A stretch of DNA of 64,000 nucleotides from Sphingomonas sp. URHD0057 (GTDB lineage Bacteria > Pseudomonadota > Alphaproteobacteria > Sphingomonadales > Sphingomonadaceae). Both the position numbers and the translations under genes were made by a program. The stretch spans positions 106,001 to 170,000 of the forward strand of contig NZ_JIAU01000005.1 of assembly GCF_000620665.1 (NCBI RefSeq), in the 5' to 3' direction. The notes under the pieces were generated by a model. It saw only the letters and a list, made by a program, of their open reading frames with translations. It was not told the origin of the DNA and ran no database searches. Position 1 is the stretch's first letter. Each line of letters starts with the position of its first letter. This document shows positions 28,902-37,571 of this stretch, one piece after another.

Positions 28902-29675
28902 CTACAGCGCGAAGCTCTCGCCGAGGTAGAGGCGCCGGACCTCCTGGTCGGCGACCAACGCTTCGGGAGTACCAGCAAACAGGACCTGGCCGTCGTAGAT
29001 GATGCAGGCGCGATCGACGATGTCGAGCGTCTCGCGGACATTGTGGTCGGTGATCAGCACGCCGATGTCGCGCTGTTTCAATTCCCTCACGAGGTCGCGA
29101 ATGTCGGCGATCGAGATCGGGTCGATGCCCGCGAACGGCTCGTCGAGCAGCATGATCGATGGCTCGGCGGCCAGCGACCGGGCGATTTCGCAGCGCCGCC
29201 GCTCGCCCCCCGACAGGGCCATCGCGGACGATTCGCGAAGGCCGGTCAGGCCGAATTCGCCGAGCAGCTGCTCAAGCCGCGCGCTGCGCGCCTGGCGGTC
29301 GGGCTCCGACACCTCGAGCACCGCCATGATATTCTCCTCGACGCTGAGGCCGCGGAAGATCGAGGTCTCCTGCGGAAGATAGCCGAGGCCGAGGATCGCG
29401 CGCCGGTACATCGGCAGCTCGGTGATGTCCTCACCGTCGAGGAAGATGCGACCGCTGTCGGGCTTCACCAGCCCCATCACCGAATAGAAGCACGTCGTCT
29501 TGCCGGCGCCGTTCGGGCCGAGCAGCCCGACCACTTCGCCGCGGTGAACTTCGAGCGACACGTCGTGAAGGACCGCGCGGCGATCGTATGATTTGGCGAT
29601 CGAGCGCACCTCGAGGCCGCCGACGATCTGCGGCGTCTCGGTCGCCGGACGGACGAAGGTCGCGGCCTCGTTCAT
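28902..29675 (-). CDS. lptB: LPS export ABC transporter ATPase LptB
   Basis: Cytoplasmic ATPase that powers LPS extraction by LptFG. The 257 residues have Walker A GPNGAGKTT, the Q-loop GLGYLPQETSIFRGL, the signature LSGGERRR and Walker B IMLLDEPFAGIDP. An N-terminal extension of about 20 residues precedes VRSIAKSYDRRAVL. It is nine bases after lptA and followed by rpoN, an operon order well known in Proteobacteria. Confidence 0.96.
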   Translation of the reverse strand: MNEAATFVRPATETPQIVGGLEVRSIAKSYDRRAVLHDVSLEVHRGEVVGLLGPNGAGKTTCFYSVMGLVKPDSGRIFLDGEDITELPMYRRAILGLGYLPQETSIFRGLSVEENIMAVLEVSEPDRQARSARLEQLLGEFGLTGLRESSAMALSGGERRRCEIARSLAAEPSIMLLDEPFAGIDPISIADIRDLVRELKQRDIGVLITDHNVRETLDIVDRACIIYDGQVLFAGTPEALVADQEVRRLYLGESFAL

Positions 29676-29684
29676 CGGCGGGGC

Positions 29685-30224
29685 CTAGCTGCTCTTGCGC
29701 TGCGGGACGGTGAAGTGGCCGGTGACCCGGCCGCCGCTCTGGTTCACGCCCGCCGGACCGCCGTCGATCACCGCGCGGCCGGAATCGAGATCTATCACCA
29801 GCCGCTGGCCGAGGACCTGGTTGTCGCCGCGATCGAGCCGGACGTTGCCGATCAGCGTGATCAGCTTGCGATCGAGGTCGTAGATCCCGAAATCCCCCTT
29901 GGCGGTCTCGGAGGGGCTGTGCACAGTTACTCCGCCAGCGGCATCGAGCCGCCGGATCTGAACGCCGCCGTTGCTCGAATAAGCGACGGTCAGCCGCTGG
30001 GTGTCGAGCGTGAGCTCGGCCTGGCGGACATGGACGTTGCCGACGAACATCGCCCGATCGGCGCGGTCCTGCACCTCGATGCGGTCGGCGTTCACGTCGA
30101 CCGGTGCATCGCTGTTGTGTCCCTTGAGCGCCGACACGGGCTGTTGCTGCGACTGGGCGAAGGCCGCGGTGCCGGCGGTCAAAGCCATTGCAAAAAGGAT
30201 GCCAACGGGGCGCATGACCATCAT
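29685..30224 (-). CDS. lptA: Periplasmic LPS transport protein LptA
   Basis: Bridges inner and outer membrane in LPS transport. 179 residues with a signal peptide (about 1-23, ending TAAFA) and one OstA/LptA domain: PVDVNADRIEVQDRADRAMFVGNVHV and the DLDRKLITLIGNVRLDRGDNQVLGQRLVIDL block (in parts). Its start ATG overlaps the lptC stop. The C-terminus has a short basic end, QRKSS. Confidence 0.93.
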   Translation of the reverse strand: MMVMRPVGILFAMALTAGTAAFAQSQQQPVSALKGHNSDAPVDVNADRIEVQDRADRAMFVGNVHVRQAELTLDTQRLTVAYSSNGGVQIRRLDAAGGVTVHSPSETAKGDFGIYDLDRKLITLIGNVRLDRGDNQVLGQRLVIDLDSGRAVIDGGPAGVNQSGGRVTGHFTVPQRKSS

Positions 30225-30859
30225 CTGACCGCCCCTTGCACGATTTTCAAGCGAGCTCCGCCATCGAGCACGACCGTCCGGTTGCCGAGATCGGCGTGGA
30301 GCTGCCCCGCCTGGAACTGCCCCAGCCGCATTTGGCCGGCGACCGGCCCGGCGCTGCGCAGCTGGCGCTGCTTCAAGTCGACCGAGACATCGCGCGTCGC
30401 CAGCCGATAGCCGTCGGGTCCCGCAACCTTGACCGGCCCGTTGATCGCCACTCTCTGCGTATCGAGATTGTACTGTCCCTGGTTGGCAGCGATCATCAAC
30501 GGCCCTTTTTCGAGGCCAAGCCGCGCGAACATTCCCCAGATGTCGACCAGCGGGACGTCGGAGCTGCGCTGCAGGGCGCGCTGGGCGGTCATCTCGAAGC
30601 GCTGGCCCTTATTGTCGGTCCCGACATATTTCGCCTGTTCGACCCGCATCCGCTCGGGTGCATTTTCGACCTTCTTCTTGTCGAGGATGAAGCTGACGTC
30701 GCCATGCTTATCGAGCGGAGCGATCGCGAGCACCGCGATCAGCACCCCGACCGCGCTCGGCAAGGCGATCTTGGTGAAGCGGACGATGCGGTCGTGAGCA
30801 CTTCCCGGAATGGCCCACCGTTGTTTGACCTCACGGCCCTTGGTTGCAGCGTCAGACAT
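30221..30859 (-). CDS. lptC: LPS export protein LptC
   Basis: Bitopic inner-membrane protein that passes LPS to LptA. 212 residues: a cytoplasmic N-terminus with basic residues, one membrane helix (about residues 30-50, IALPSAVGVLIAVLAIAPL), and a periplasmic LptC/YrbK domain with ERMRVEQAKYVGTDNKGQRFEMTA. It overlaps the lptA start by four bases and the rnd stop by one base, forming rnd-lptC-lptA-lptB-rpoN. Confidence 0.93.
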   Translation of the reverse strand: MSDAATKGREVKQRWAIPGSAHDRIVRFTKIALPSAVGVLIAVLAIAPLDKHGDVSFILDKKKVENAPERMRVEQAKYVGTDNKGQRFEMTAQRALQRSSDVPLVDIWGMFARLGLEKGPLMIAANQGQYNLDTQRVAINGPVKVAGPDGYRLATRDVSVDLKQRQLRSAGPVAGQMRLGQFQAGQLHADLGNRTVVLDGGARLKIVQGAVR

Positions 30860-31482
30860 TATCCGTCGTGCGCGAAAATATCTTGCTCCGGCCAGCCGGC
30901 GATATCGAGCAGAGCGCGCGCAGGAAGGAAATCGAAGCAGGCCTGCGCCAGCGCCGTCCGATCCTCGCGCTCCAGCCGCTCGTCGAGCCTGTTCTTGAGC
31001 TGGTGAAGATAGCGGACGTCGCTCGCTGCATATTCGCGCTGCGCCTCGCTGAGCTCGTCCGCTCCCCAGTCGCTGGTCTGCTGCTGCTTGCTGAGGTCGA
31101 TGTTGAGCAGCTCCTTGACCAGATCCTTGAGGCCGTGGCGGTCGGTATAGGTGCGGACCAGCCGGGAGGCGGTGCGGGTGCAGTAGAGGGGAGCGGCCGT
31201 GACGCCGAGATAGGCCTGGATGATGCCGACGTCGAAGCGCGCGAAATGATAGAGCTTCAATCGCTCCGAATCACTTAGCAGGGCTTTGAGATTGGGTGCC
31301 GCATAGTCACTTCCGCGCTTGAAGCGGACGAGATGCTCATGGCCCTCCCCATCCGACAATTGCACGAGGCACAGGCGATCGCGGCCTGGGACAAGTCCCA
31401 TCGCCTCGGTATCGACGGCGATCGGGCCTTCGCCGAAGGCAACCTCGGCGGGCAAGTCCTCCTCGTGAAAATGAACGGCCAT
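30859..31482 (-). CDS. Ribonuclease D-type 3'-5' exonuclease, catalytic domain only
   Basis: 207 residues, one DEDD exonuclease domain: Exo I AVDTEAMGL, Exo II HFARFDVGI, and Exo III with YAASDVRYL. HRDC domains of full-length E. coli RNase D are absent, as is usual for the short alphaproteobacterial form; roles in tRNA 3' maturation or RNA decay are inferred. It is first gene of the lpt-rpoN operon, and its promoter lies in the 209-base divergent gap shared with the cold-shock-domain gene. Confidence 0.9.
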   Translation of the reverse strand: MAVHFHEEDLPAEVAFGEGPIAVDTEAMGLVPGRDRLCLVQLSDGEGHEHLVRFKRGSDYAAPNLKALLSDSERLKLYHFARFDVGIIQAYLGVTAAPLYCTRTASRLVRTYTDRHGLKDLVKELLNIDLSKQQQTSDWGADELSEAQREYAASDVRYLHQLKNRLDERLEREDRTALAQACFDFLPARALLDIAGWPEQDIFAHDG

Positions 31483-31596
31483 CGATATTCCTCAAATTGC
31501 CCCGCGTCCCGCTTTAGTCCCCTTGCCGCACGACTTGCCAGCCCCGCGGCGATTCAATCACTGGAGCATGGAATATTTTTCATGTAAGGGCCTGAA

Positions 31597-31621
31597 CCGT
31601 GCGTGAGTAGGAATCGCACGG
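31597..31621 (+). promoter_or_regulatory. Leader hairpin upstream of the cold-shock-domain gene
   Basis: CCGTGCG (31597-31603) pairs with CGCACGG (31615-31621) over an 11-base loop, inside the long leader of the double cold-shock protein. Cold-shock genes commonly use structured leaders. Whether this one is transcribed with the gene is not shown by the sequence. Confidence 0.35.
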
Positions 31622-31691
31622 GACCGGTTGCGCCTCAGGGCCCAGCGCGTTGGTTTTTATCTGGTTTGGGGCACACGGAAGTTTAGACGGA

Positions 31692-32504
31692 ATGGGTTTC
31701 GATAGAGGGCGCAAAGGCGATCGTGGCGGTCGCGGCAGGGATAAGCGCGACGGTTTTTTTGAAGAACCAAGCTTTGCTGATCAGGGCGGATTCCAGGAGC
31801 GCGGCGGCTACGGTGGTGGCGGCGGCGGTCGGGGTGGCTTTGGCGGCGGTGGCGGCGGCTACGGTGGTGGCGGCGGCGGCGGCGGTGGTTACGGCGGCGG
31901 AGGCGGTGGCTTTCGCGGCGGTGGCGGCGGCGGCGGTTTTCGCGGCGGCGGCGGTGGCGGCGGTGGCGGAATGCCCCCGCAGGTCGTTGGCGAAGGCAAG
32001 GGCGTCGTCAAATTCTTCAACCCGCAGAAGGGCTTCGGCTTCATCGTCCGCGATGACGGCGGTGAGGACGTGTTCGTTCACATCTCGGCAGTCGAGCAAG
32101 CCGGCCTGACTGACCTTGCCGACGGGCAGCCATTGGAGTTCACGCTGGTCGATCGCGGGGGGCGCATTTCGGCGACCAACCTGCGAATCGAGGGCGAGCC
32201 GATGGCGGTCGAGCGGAGCGGCGGCGGTGATCGCGGCGCCCCAGCGGGCGGCGGCGATCGCGGTGGCCCGCAGCGTCAGCTGACCGGCGAGAAGGCCACC
32301 GGCACGGTCAAGTTCTTCAACTCGATGAAGGGCTTCGGCTTCATCCAGCGCGATGACGGTCAGCCCGATGCGTTCGTCCATATCTCGGCGGTCGAGCGGG
32401 CCGGTATTCCGACCCTCAACGAGGGCGACCGGCTCGAGTTCGAGATCGAGGTGGATCGCCGCGGAAAATATGCCGCGGTGAACCTGCAGACGATCAGCAG
32501 CTAG
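31692..32504 (+). CDS. Gly-rich protein with two cold-shock domains
   Basis: 270 residues. The N-terminus (1-30) is RG-rich and charged. Residues about 37-93 are almost all Gly with Tyr, Phe and Arg. Cold-shock domain 1 (about 103-165) has KGVVKFFNPQKGFGFIVRDD and DVFVHISAVEQAG. Domain 2 (about 205-268) has GTVKFFNSMKGFGFIQRDD and AFVHISAVERAG. Both keep RNP1 and RNP2. Such proteins bind RNA or ssDNA; the RGG-like region could drive condensates, which is inference. The start ATG is chosen because MGFDRGRKGDRGG is the natural start; an upstream start would add 14 residues. Confidence 0.9.
   Translation: MGFDRGRKGDRGGRGRDKRDGFFEEPSFADQGGFQERGGYGGGGGGRGGFGGGGGGYGGGGGGGGGYGGGGGGFRGGGGGGGFRGGGGGGGGGMPPQVVGEGKGVVKFFNPQKGFGFIVRDDGGEDVFVHISAVEQAGLTDLADGQPLEFTLVDRGGRISATNLRIEGEPMAVERSGGGDRGAPAGGGDRGGPQRQLTGEKATGTVKFFNSMKGFGFIQRDDGQPDAFVHISAVERAGIPTLNEGDRLEFEIEVDRRGKYAAVNLQTISS
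31801..31970 (+). repeat. GGN low-complexity tract
   Basis: About 170 bases of imperfect GGC/GGT triplets interrupted by TAC, TTT and CGC codons, encoding the Gly-rich region of the cold-shock protein. The tract is prone to slippage and its length may differ among strains. Confidence 0.85.
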
Positions 32505-32533
32505 CGCGACGACAAGACCCACTTGAGGGGGCG

Positions 32534-32564
32534 AGAGCCGGTGGAGCAATGCTTCACCGGCTCT
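32534..32564 (+). terminator. Intrinsic terminator after the cold-shock gene
   Basis: AGAGCCGGTGGAGC (32534-32547) and GCTTCACCGGCTCT (32551-32564) form a 14-base stem with one G-U pair and a three-base loop, followed by TTC. It lies 30 bases after the stop and just before the convergent peptidase gene, so it may also act on that strand. Confidence 0.85.
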
Positions 32565-32577
32565 TTCATTGCGCGCT

Positions 32578-34110
32578 CTACTCGGCCGTTGCGTAGAAGC
32601 TGGCGATGTCCGCCTTGAGCTGCCGCGCCGAGGGCGGGTCGATGTACATCATGTGGCCCGCCGGATAGTAGGCATAGCGGATGTTGGCCACGATCTGCGG
32701 CTCCAGAGCCATATGGCCCAGATCATATTCCGCGCCGAAGAACGGCGTCGCAAGGTCATACACGCCCGCGACATTGAGGAGTTTCAGCCGCGGGTTCTCG
32801 CGCATCGCCTGGGCCAGGTCGGAGGCGACGTTGGCGACGAATTGCTGCCCTTCGGGCGCGTTGTGCTGGAAGTTCCAGTCGTTGCCGATTCCCGCATAAT
32901 TGTTCGGGCGGAAGGTCAGCGCCGTCTTGTAGCCGAGGTCGCGGTAGAGATAGTCGTTGAACGCCCCGACAAACGCGCCCGAGATCGCGCTTGCCTGGGG
33001 GTCGTAGCTCGGCGAATCGCCCGCCGCATCGGGTTCGGTGCCGACAAAGCGGGAATCGATCCTGCCGATGATCTGGCGGCGGTCGCGCAGCAGCTCGCGC
33101 TGGAAATGGTTGGGCGGCACGCGCAGGTTCGAGCGCATGACATAATCCGTTGAAAGCCCGGTTAGCCGGGCCATTTGCTGGGCGACTGACTGCTTCTCCT
33201 GCTCGCTGAGCGCCCCGCCTTTCTGCAGCGCGGCAGCATAGGGACCGGAAGCGAACGCCTTGGCTTCGGCGACGAAGCTCATGAGCTCGGGCTTGGGCCG
33301 GACCTTACCATGGTACCAGGCATCGGCGGCATAGGTCGGCAGGAAGTTGACCAGGGTCTGGTCGTCGCCTCCGAACAGGCCGATGTTGAGCACCGTCGAG
33401 ACGAGCACGATGCCGTTGAGCTGCACGCCGGCGTCGGACAGCGATTTCGACAATGCTCCGGCGCGGGTGGTGCCGTAGCTTTCGCCAATGATGAACTTGG
33501 GGCTGTTCCAGCGGCCGTACTTGCTGAGGTAGCGCTGGATCGTGCGGGTGAAGGCGTCGGCGTCCTTGTCGACACCGAAAAAGTCTTTCGGCTCGGCCTT
33601 GCCGATCTCGCGCGACAGACCCGTCGTCGGCGCATCGATGAACACGAGGTCGGTGACGTCGAGCAAGGTGTCGGGGTTGGCGCCATAGCGGAACGGCGGC
33701 CCCGCAATCGTCTCGGGAACCGAGGCATCGACCTTGATCGGCCCGAAGGAGCCCATGTGCAGCCACATGGTCGACGAACCGGGCCCGCCGTTGAACAGGA
33801 AGGTCACCGGCCGCGCCCGCCCGGCCGACGGAACGGTGTAGGCGGTGTAGAACATGCTCGCGGTCGGCTCGCCCTTGTCGTTGCGGATCGTCAGGTGGCC
33901 CGGCGTCACGGTGTAGGCGAGGCTATGCCCGCGAAGGGGGATCGAGCGCCGCTGGGGCTGCTCGTCTTCCTCGACACTGGCCTTCGCCGCATCCTTGTCG
34001 GGCTTCGCGGCATCCGGCTTGGCATCCTTGGCCGGCACGTCGCCGGCTTCCTGCGCGTAAGCCGGGGCGCCAAGAGCGAGCGCAAGGGCAATCAGAGACG
34101 GGCGCATCAT
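32578..34110 (-). CDS. Secreted S10-family serine carboxypeptidase
   Basis: 510 residues with a signal peptide (about 1-19, ending AYA) and a Lys/Asp/Ala-rich linker to residue 50. The alpha/beta-hydrolase body has the oxyanion segment FLFNGGPGSSTMW, the nucleophile in IIGESYGTTRAG, and a late His in YYPAGHMMYID. It acts in periplasm or outside the cell, trimming C-terminal residues from peptides. It overlaps the amidohydrolase by ATGA, suggesting a joint role in peptide use. Confidence 0.93.
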   Translation of the reverse strand: MMRPSLIALALALGAPAYAQEAGDVPAKDAKPDAAKPDKDAAKASVEEDEQPQRRSIPLRGHSLAYTVTPGHLTIRNDKGEPTASMFYTAYTVPSAGRARPVTFLFNGGPGSSTMWLHMGSFGPIKVDASVPETIAGPPFRYGANPDTLLDVTDLVFIDAPTTGLSREIGKAEPKDFFGVDKDADAFTRTIQRYLSKYGRWNSPKFIIGESYGTTRAGALSKSLSDAGVQLNGIVLVSTVLNIGLFGGDDQTLVNFLPTYAADAWYHGKVRPKPELMSFVAEAKAFASGPYAAALQKGGALSEQEKQSVAQQMARLTGLSTDYVMRSNLRVPPNHFQRELLRDRRQIIGRIDSRFVGTEPDAAGDSPSYDPQASAISGAFVGAFNDYLYRDLGYKTALTFRPNNYAGIGNDWNFQHNAPEGQQFVANVASDLAQAMRENPRLKLLNVAGVYDLATPFFGAEYDLGHMALEPQIVANIRYAYYPAGHMMYIDPPSARQLKADIASFYATAE

Positions 34111-35408
34111 TGACCTTTCATCGGGATCGGATTGCCGCGGACCATGACATAATCGAGGCGCTGCACAGCCGTCGGATCGACCAACGGGTCTCCCTCAACT
34201 GCAATCAGGTCGGCGGACTTGCCCGGATCGAGCGTTCCGGTCTCGTTCGACAGTCCCATGAGGTCGGGCCCGCCCTTGGTCGCCGCGACCAGCGCGTCGC
34301 GCGGGGTCATCCCGCCCTTGGTGACCATCAGCTCGAGCTCCTTGTTCGCCTGATTGTGCGGGGCGACCGCGGAATCCGTGCCGAGCGCGATCTTCACCCC
34401 GGTGCGATAAGCGAGGTTGAGGCCCTTGCCCCAGACCGCGAAGGTCGTCGCGGCCTTGGCCTCCATCGCCGGGGTCAGCTTGCCGGTGCCCATGATGCGC
34501 TGCACTCCGCTGAAGGCCATCAGCGTCGCGGAATAATAGGAACCGTGCGCCTTCATTGATCGGGCGCCGGCTTCGTCGATGAAGGTGCCGTGCTCGATCG
34601 AATCGATGCCGGCGTTGGCCGCGGCGAGGATTCCGCCGGCGCCATGGGCATGCGCCGCGACCTTCAAATGCAGCGAGTGCGCCATGTCCGCGATGCCCTT
34701 CAATTCGGCGTCGCTGAAGTGCTGCTCCAGCCCCATTGCGCCGGGATCGAGCACCCCGCCCGTGGCCATGACTTTGATCACGTCGACACCGGCCGCGGCG
34801 AGTTGGCGGACGACCTTCTGGCATTCCTCGACGCCGGTGCAGACCGACGGGTTCATGTGCGCTTCGTTGATCGCCAATGCGAGTTCGGGTGGGAGCGCGG
34901 TGGCCGCGTCGGCGTGGCCGCCGATGATCGACAAGGGCGCGCCGGAGACCTTGATCCGCGGGCCGGGAAAGCGCCCTTCGGCGACCGCGTCGCGGACGGC
35001 CGTGACCACCGCCGTATCGCCGCCGAGATCCCTCACCGTGGTGAAGCCGCCGCGCGCCATTTCGAGCGCGTGGCTCAGACCGACGGTCGCGGCGTAGGGA
35101 TTGGAATATTTCTGGGTGTAGTAAGCGTACCAGGGCAGTCCGCTGTCCTGCGTCAGGTGGACGTGGACGTCGGTCATTCCCGGCAGCACGGTCTTGCTCC
35201 GCTGATCGACGACGATCGCCCCGGCGGGCGCGGTGAAGCCGCTGTCGATGCGGCTGATCCGCCCGTTCTCGACGATCACCGTCGAATTGCCGCGCTCCGG
35301 CTGCGCGGCGTCGACGATCAGGCGCCCGGCCTGGATGGCGTAGGTGGCGGCATTGGCGGAACCGGCGACTGCCAGCGTCGCCGCGCCGGCGAGCAAGACT
35401 TTGTACAT
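34107..35408 (-). CDS. Secreted metal-dependent amidohydrolase
   Basis: 433 residues starting MYKVLLAGAATLAVAGSANA, a signal peptide. The TIM-barrel amidohydrolase has metal-ligand motif DVHVHL, the candidate carbamylated or metal Lys in VIKVMATGG, VAAHAHG, SIEHGTFID and the Asp in ALGTDSAVAPH. It resembles the imidazolonepropionase/Xaa-Pro dipeptidase-like secreted group. It lies in one operon with the S10 carboxypeptidase, so a dipeptide or acyl-amino acid substrate is plausible. An upstream in-frame extension is an artefact of the open frame. Confidence 0.9.
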   Translation of the reverse strand: MYKVLLAGAATLAVAGSANAATYAIQAGRLIVDAAQPERGNSTVIVENGRISRIDSGFTAPAGAIVVDQRSKTVLPGMTDVHVHLTQDSGLPWYAYYTQKYSNPYAATVGLSHALEMARGGFTTVRDLGGDTAVVTAVRDAVAEGRFPGPRIKVSGAPLSIIGGHADAATALPPELALAINEAHMNPSVCTGVEECQKVVRQLAAAGVDVIKVMATGGVLDPGAMGLEQHFSDAELKGIADMAHSLHLKVAAHAHGAGGILAAANAGIDSIEHGTFIDEAGARSMKAHGSYYSATLMAFSGVQRIMGTGKLTPAMEAKAATTFAVWGKGLNLAYRTGVKIALGTDSAVAPHNQANKELELMVTKGGMTPRDALVAATKGGPDLMGLSNETGTLDPGKSADLIAVEGDPLVDPTAVQRLDYVMVRGNPIPMKGQ

Positions 35409-35455
35409 TGAGATCCCCTCCGAGGCGGGAAGGCTTAGCGCCCCGGCGCCGCGCT

Positions 35456-37075
35456 TCAAGTCACCAAGGATTGCAAAGTTGTAATATGGTCCGCTTCGCT
35501 CGCCGGCTTGTCGGTGCGGATGCGGCTGATTCGGGGGAAGCGCATGGCGAGGCCCGACTTGTGCCGCGTGCTTTTGTGGATCGAGTCGAATGCCACCTCG
35601 AGCACCAGGCTCTTCTCGACTTCGCGCACCGGCCCGAATCGCTCGATCGTATGCCCGCGCACCCAGCGGTCGATCCATTTCAGCTCCTCGTCGGTGAAGC
35701 CGAAATAGGCCTTGCCCACCGGCTGCAGCTCGTCCGCTTCCGTCCAGCAGCCGAAGGTATAGTCGGAATAATAGCTTGATCGTTTCCCCGATCCGCGCTG
35801 CGCGTACATCAGCACGCAATCGGCGATTAGCGGGTCGCGCTTCCATTTGTACCACAGGCCGGCGCGGCGCCCGCCGGCGTAGGGGCTGTCGCGACGTTTC
35901 AGCATGATGCCCTCGATCGCGACGTCGCGCGCGCCGGCGCGCAGGTCCTCGAGTGCCTCGAAGCTATCTGCTTCTATAAGCTGCGATACGTCGAAGCGCT
36001 CGGGATCGAGCCTCTTGGCGAAGTCCTCCAGCCGCCCTCGTCGTTCGCTCCACGCGAGCTCGCGCAAATCCTCATCGCCATCGAACAGGATGTCGTAGAG
36101 GCGTACGAAAGCAGGATAAGTGCCGAGCATCTTCTGGCTCACGGTCTTGCGGCCCAGGCGCTGCTGGAGCGCGTTGAAGCTTGCCGCGGCGCCGCCGTGG
36201 ACGGCGGCTTGGCCCTGGTCCGATCCGCGCACGAGGAGCTCGCCGTCGAGCACGCCGTGAACACGAAAGGCCTCGGCGATGTCGGGAAAGCTTCCCGAAA
36301 TGTCGTCGCCCGTGCGGCTGTAAAGTCGAGTATCGCCGCCGGCGTGGACCAGCTGGACCCGGATTCCGTCCCACTTCCACTCGGCGGCATAATCGTCGAG
36401 CGAGACTTTGGTCGCTTCGAGCGGGTGGGCGAGCATGAACGGACGGAACACCGGGACATCGCGCACGCTCGGCTGTCCGGCGCGGCCCTCGGCCCAGTCG
36501 AACAGCTCGGTGAAGGGCGGGCGAAGCCCGTGCCACACCTCCTCGACCGCCTCGACCTCGAGCCCGAACGCATCGGCCAGCCCTTGCTTGGCAAGCCGGG
36601 CGCTGATCCCGACGCGGAGCGCGCCCGTGGCCAGCTTCAGCAGCGCGAATCGTCCCGAGGCATCGAGGTGGTCGAGCATGTCGGCCAGCGTGCGCGGCGC
36701 ATCGAGCCGGGTGGTCGAGCGCAGCCGCTCGATCGCCTCGCTGATCGAGATGGTCGCGTCGTCGAGCTCTGGGGGCTCGGCGCCCTTTGCCCCCAAACCC
36801 GCCCCCTTCGGCCACAACAGCGCCACCGTCTCAGCCATGTCGCCGACATAGTCGCGGCTCATGTAGAGCAAGACCGGGTCGACGCGCTCCTCGGCGATCG
36901 CGCGAACCGCGGCGCCCTTGACCGCCGGGATGTCGAGCGTGCCGGTCAAAGCGGCGAGACCGAAGCCGCGATCGGGGTCGGGCGTTTCCTTGAGGTAATC
37001 GCCGATCAGCCTGAGCTTGGTGTTGCGCGAGCGCGTGTAGACGAGATCGTCCAGAAGCTGCGAAAAGGCGCGCAT
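35456..37075 (-). CDS. ATP-dependent DNA ligase, LigB/cisplatin-response type
   Basis: 539 residues: an N-terminal helical DNA-binding domain (about 1-200), the nucleotidyltransferase with motif I EWKWDGIRVQ (adenylated Lys), motif III DGELLVRG, and motifs IV and V GIMLKRRD and WYKWKRD, then an OB domain. This is the type found with a ligase-associated exonuclease and helicase in DNA damage response clusters. Neither partner is in the window; the gene upstream is a short unknown. It acts in strand-break repair beside the NAD-dependent LigA. Confidence 0.93.
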   Translation of the reverse strand: MRAFSQLLDDLVYTRSRNTKLRLIGDYLKETPDPDRGFGLAALTGTLDIPAVKGAAVRAIAEERVDPVLLYMSRDYVGDMAETVALLWPKGAGLGAKGAEPPELDDATISISEAIERLRSTTRLDAPRTLADMLDHLDASGRFALLKLATGALRVGISARLAKQGLADAFGLEVEAVEEVWHGLRPPFTELFDWAEGRAGQPSVRDVPVFRPFMLAHPLEATKVSLDDYAAEWKWDGIRVQLVHAGGDTRLYSRTGDDISGSFPDIAEAFRVHGVLDGELLVRGSDQGQAAVHGGAAASFNALQQRLGRKTVSQKMLGTYPAFVRLYDILFDGDEDLRELAWSERRGRLEDFAKRLDPERFDVSQLIEADSFEALEDLRAGARDVAIEGIMLKRRDSPYAGGRRAGLWYKWKRDPLIADCVLMYAQRGSGKRSSYYSDYTFGCWTEADELQPVGKAYFGFTDEELKWIDRWVRGHTIERFGPVREVEKSLVLEVAFDSIHKSTRHKSGLAMRFPRISRIRTDKPASEADHITTLQSLVT

Positions 37076-37109
37076 CGCGCCTCAAAATGCGCGAACGGCG
37101 GTCTCGTGC

Positions 37110-37418
37110 CTAGTGGAGGCGAACGGCGAGGGCCGCGAGGATTGTGTTGCAATCGCGCGGCGAGACGCTGTCGAGCGCTTCGTCGACATGTTCGAGACAG
37201 GACTGAAGCGCGACGCGATGACCGGGCAGCAGCGCCAGTTGAGTCGTCCGCCGGGCGAGGCTTTCAAGCGCCGCGAGGCCATGATCGGCGGCAAGCTGGC
37301 GAATCGCGTCCATGCGGGCGTGAAGATCGAGGGGGGAGAGGCGCGGTCCCGCTTGGCGGATCTCGGCAACGCGCTGCCCGACCTGGGTCCTGACGGCCGA
37401 GAGCGGGTCGGTTGCCAT
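37110..37418 (-). CDS. Unknown 102-residue protein upstream of the DNA ligase
   Basis: Predicted helical cytoplasmic protein without membrane segments. Three or four helices are suggested by RTQVGQRVAEIR, DLHARMDAIRQLAADHG, LESLARRTTQLALLPGHRVALQSC and CNTILAALAVRLH. It has a strong AGGAGG seven bases before its ATG and is followed by the ligase 34 bases later, so it is likely expressed. Not recognised; it could be a small regulator or a partner of the ligase, but the sequence does not tell. Confidence 0.72.
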   Translation of the reverse strand: MATDPLSAVRTQVGQRVAEIRQAGPRLSPLDLHARMDAIRQLAADHGLAALESLARRTTQLALLPGHRVALQSCLEHVDEALDSVSPRDCNTILAALAVRLH

Positions 37419-37450
37419 TGTCGCCTCCTGTTGAAGGCAAAGTGAGCCAA

Positions 37451-37470
37451 AGGCGTTAACGCCTCGTTAC
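37451..37470. promoter_or_regulatory. 14-bp palindrome overlapping a CtrA-like TTAA-N7-TTAC
   Basis: AGGCGTTAACGCCT (37451-37464) is perfectly palindromic. The same stretch reads TTAA (37456-37459), seven bases, TTAC (37467-37470), one mismatch from the CtrA box TTAA-N7-TTAA. It lies between the divergently read unknown gene and rpmG. A TTGACA hexamer is at 37484-37489, a possible -35 for rpmG. Confidence 0.35.
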
Positions 37471-37571
37471 GTCTCTGTGTCGGTTGACAGAATCGGTCGC
37501 GTTCGTCATGGGACGCGGCGACTTGGGCGGCCGCGGCCGCTTTTCTTTTTTGGCAGATTTGGAAATTTGCG

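Noticed and set aside
31801..31970. CRISPR-like repeat
   Set aside because: The GGN triplets form a coding low-complexity tract with no spacers; it is inside a recognised protein.
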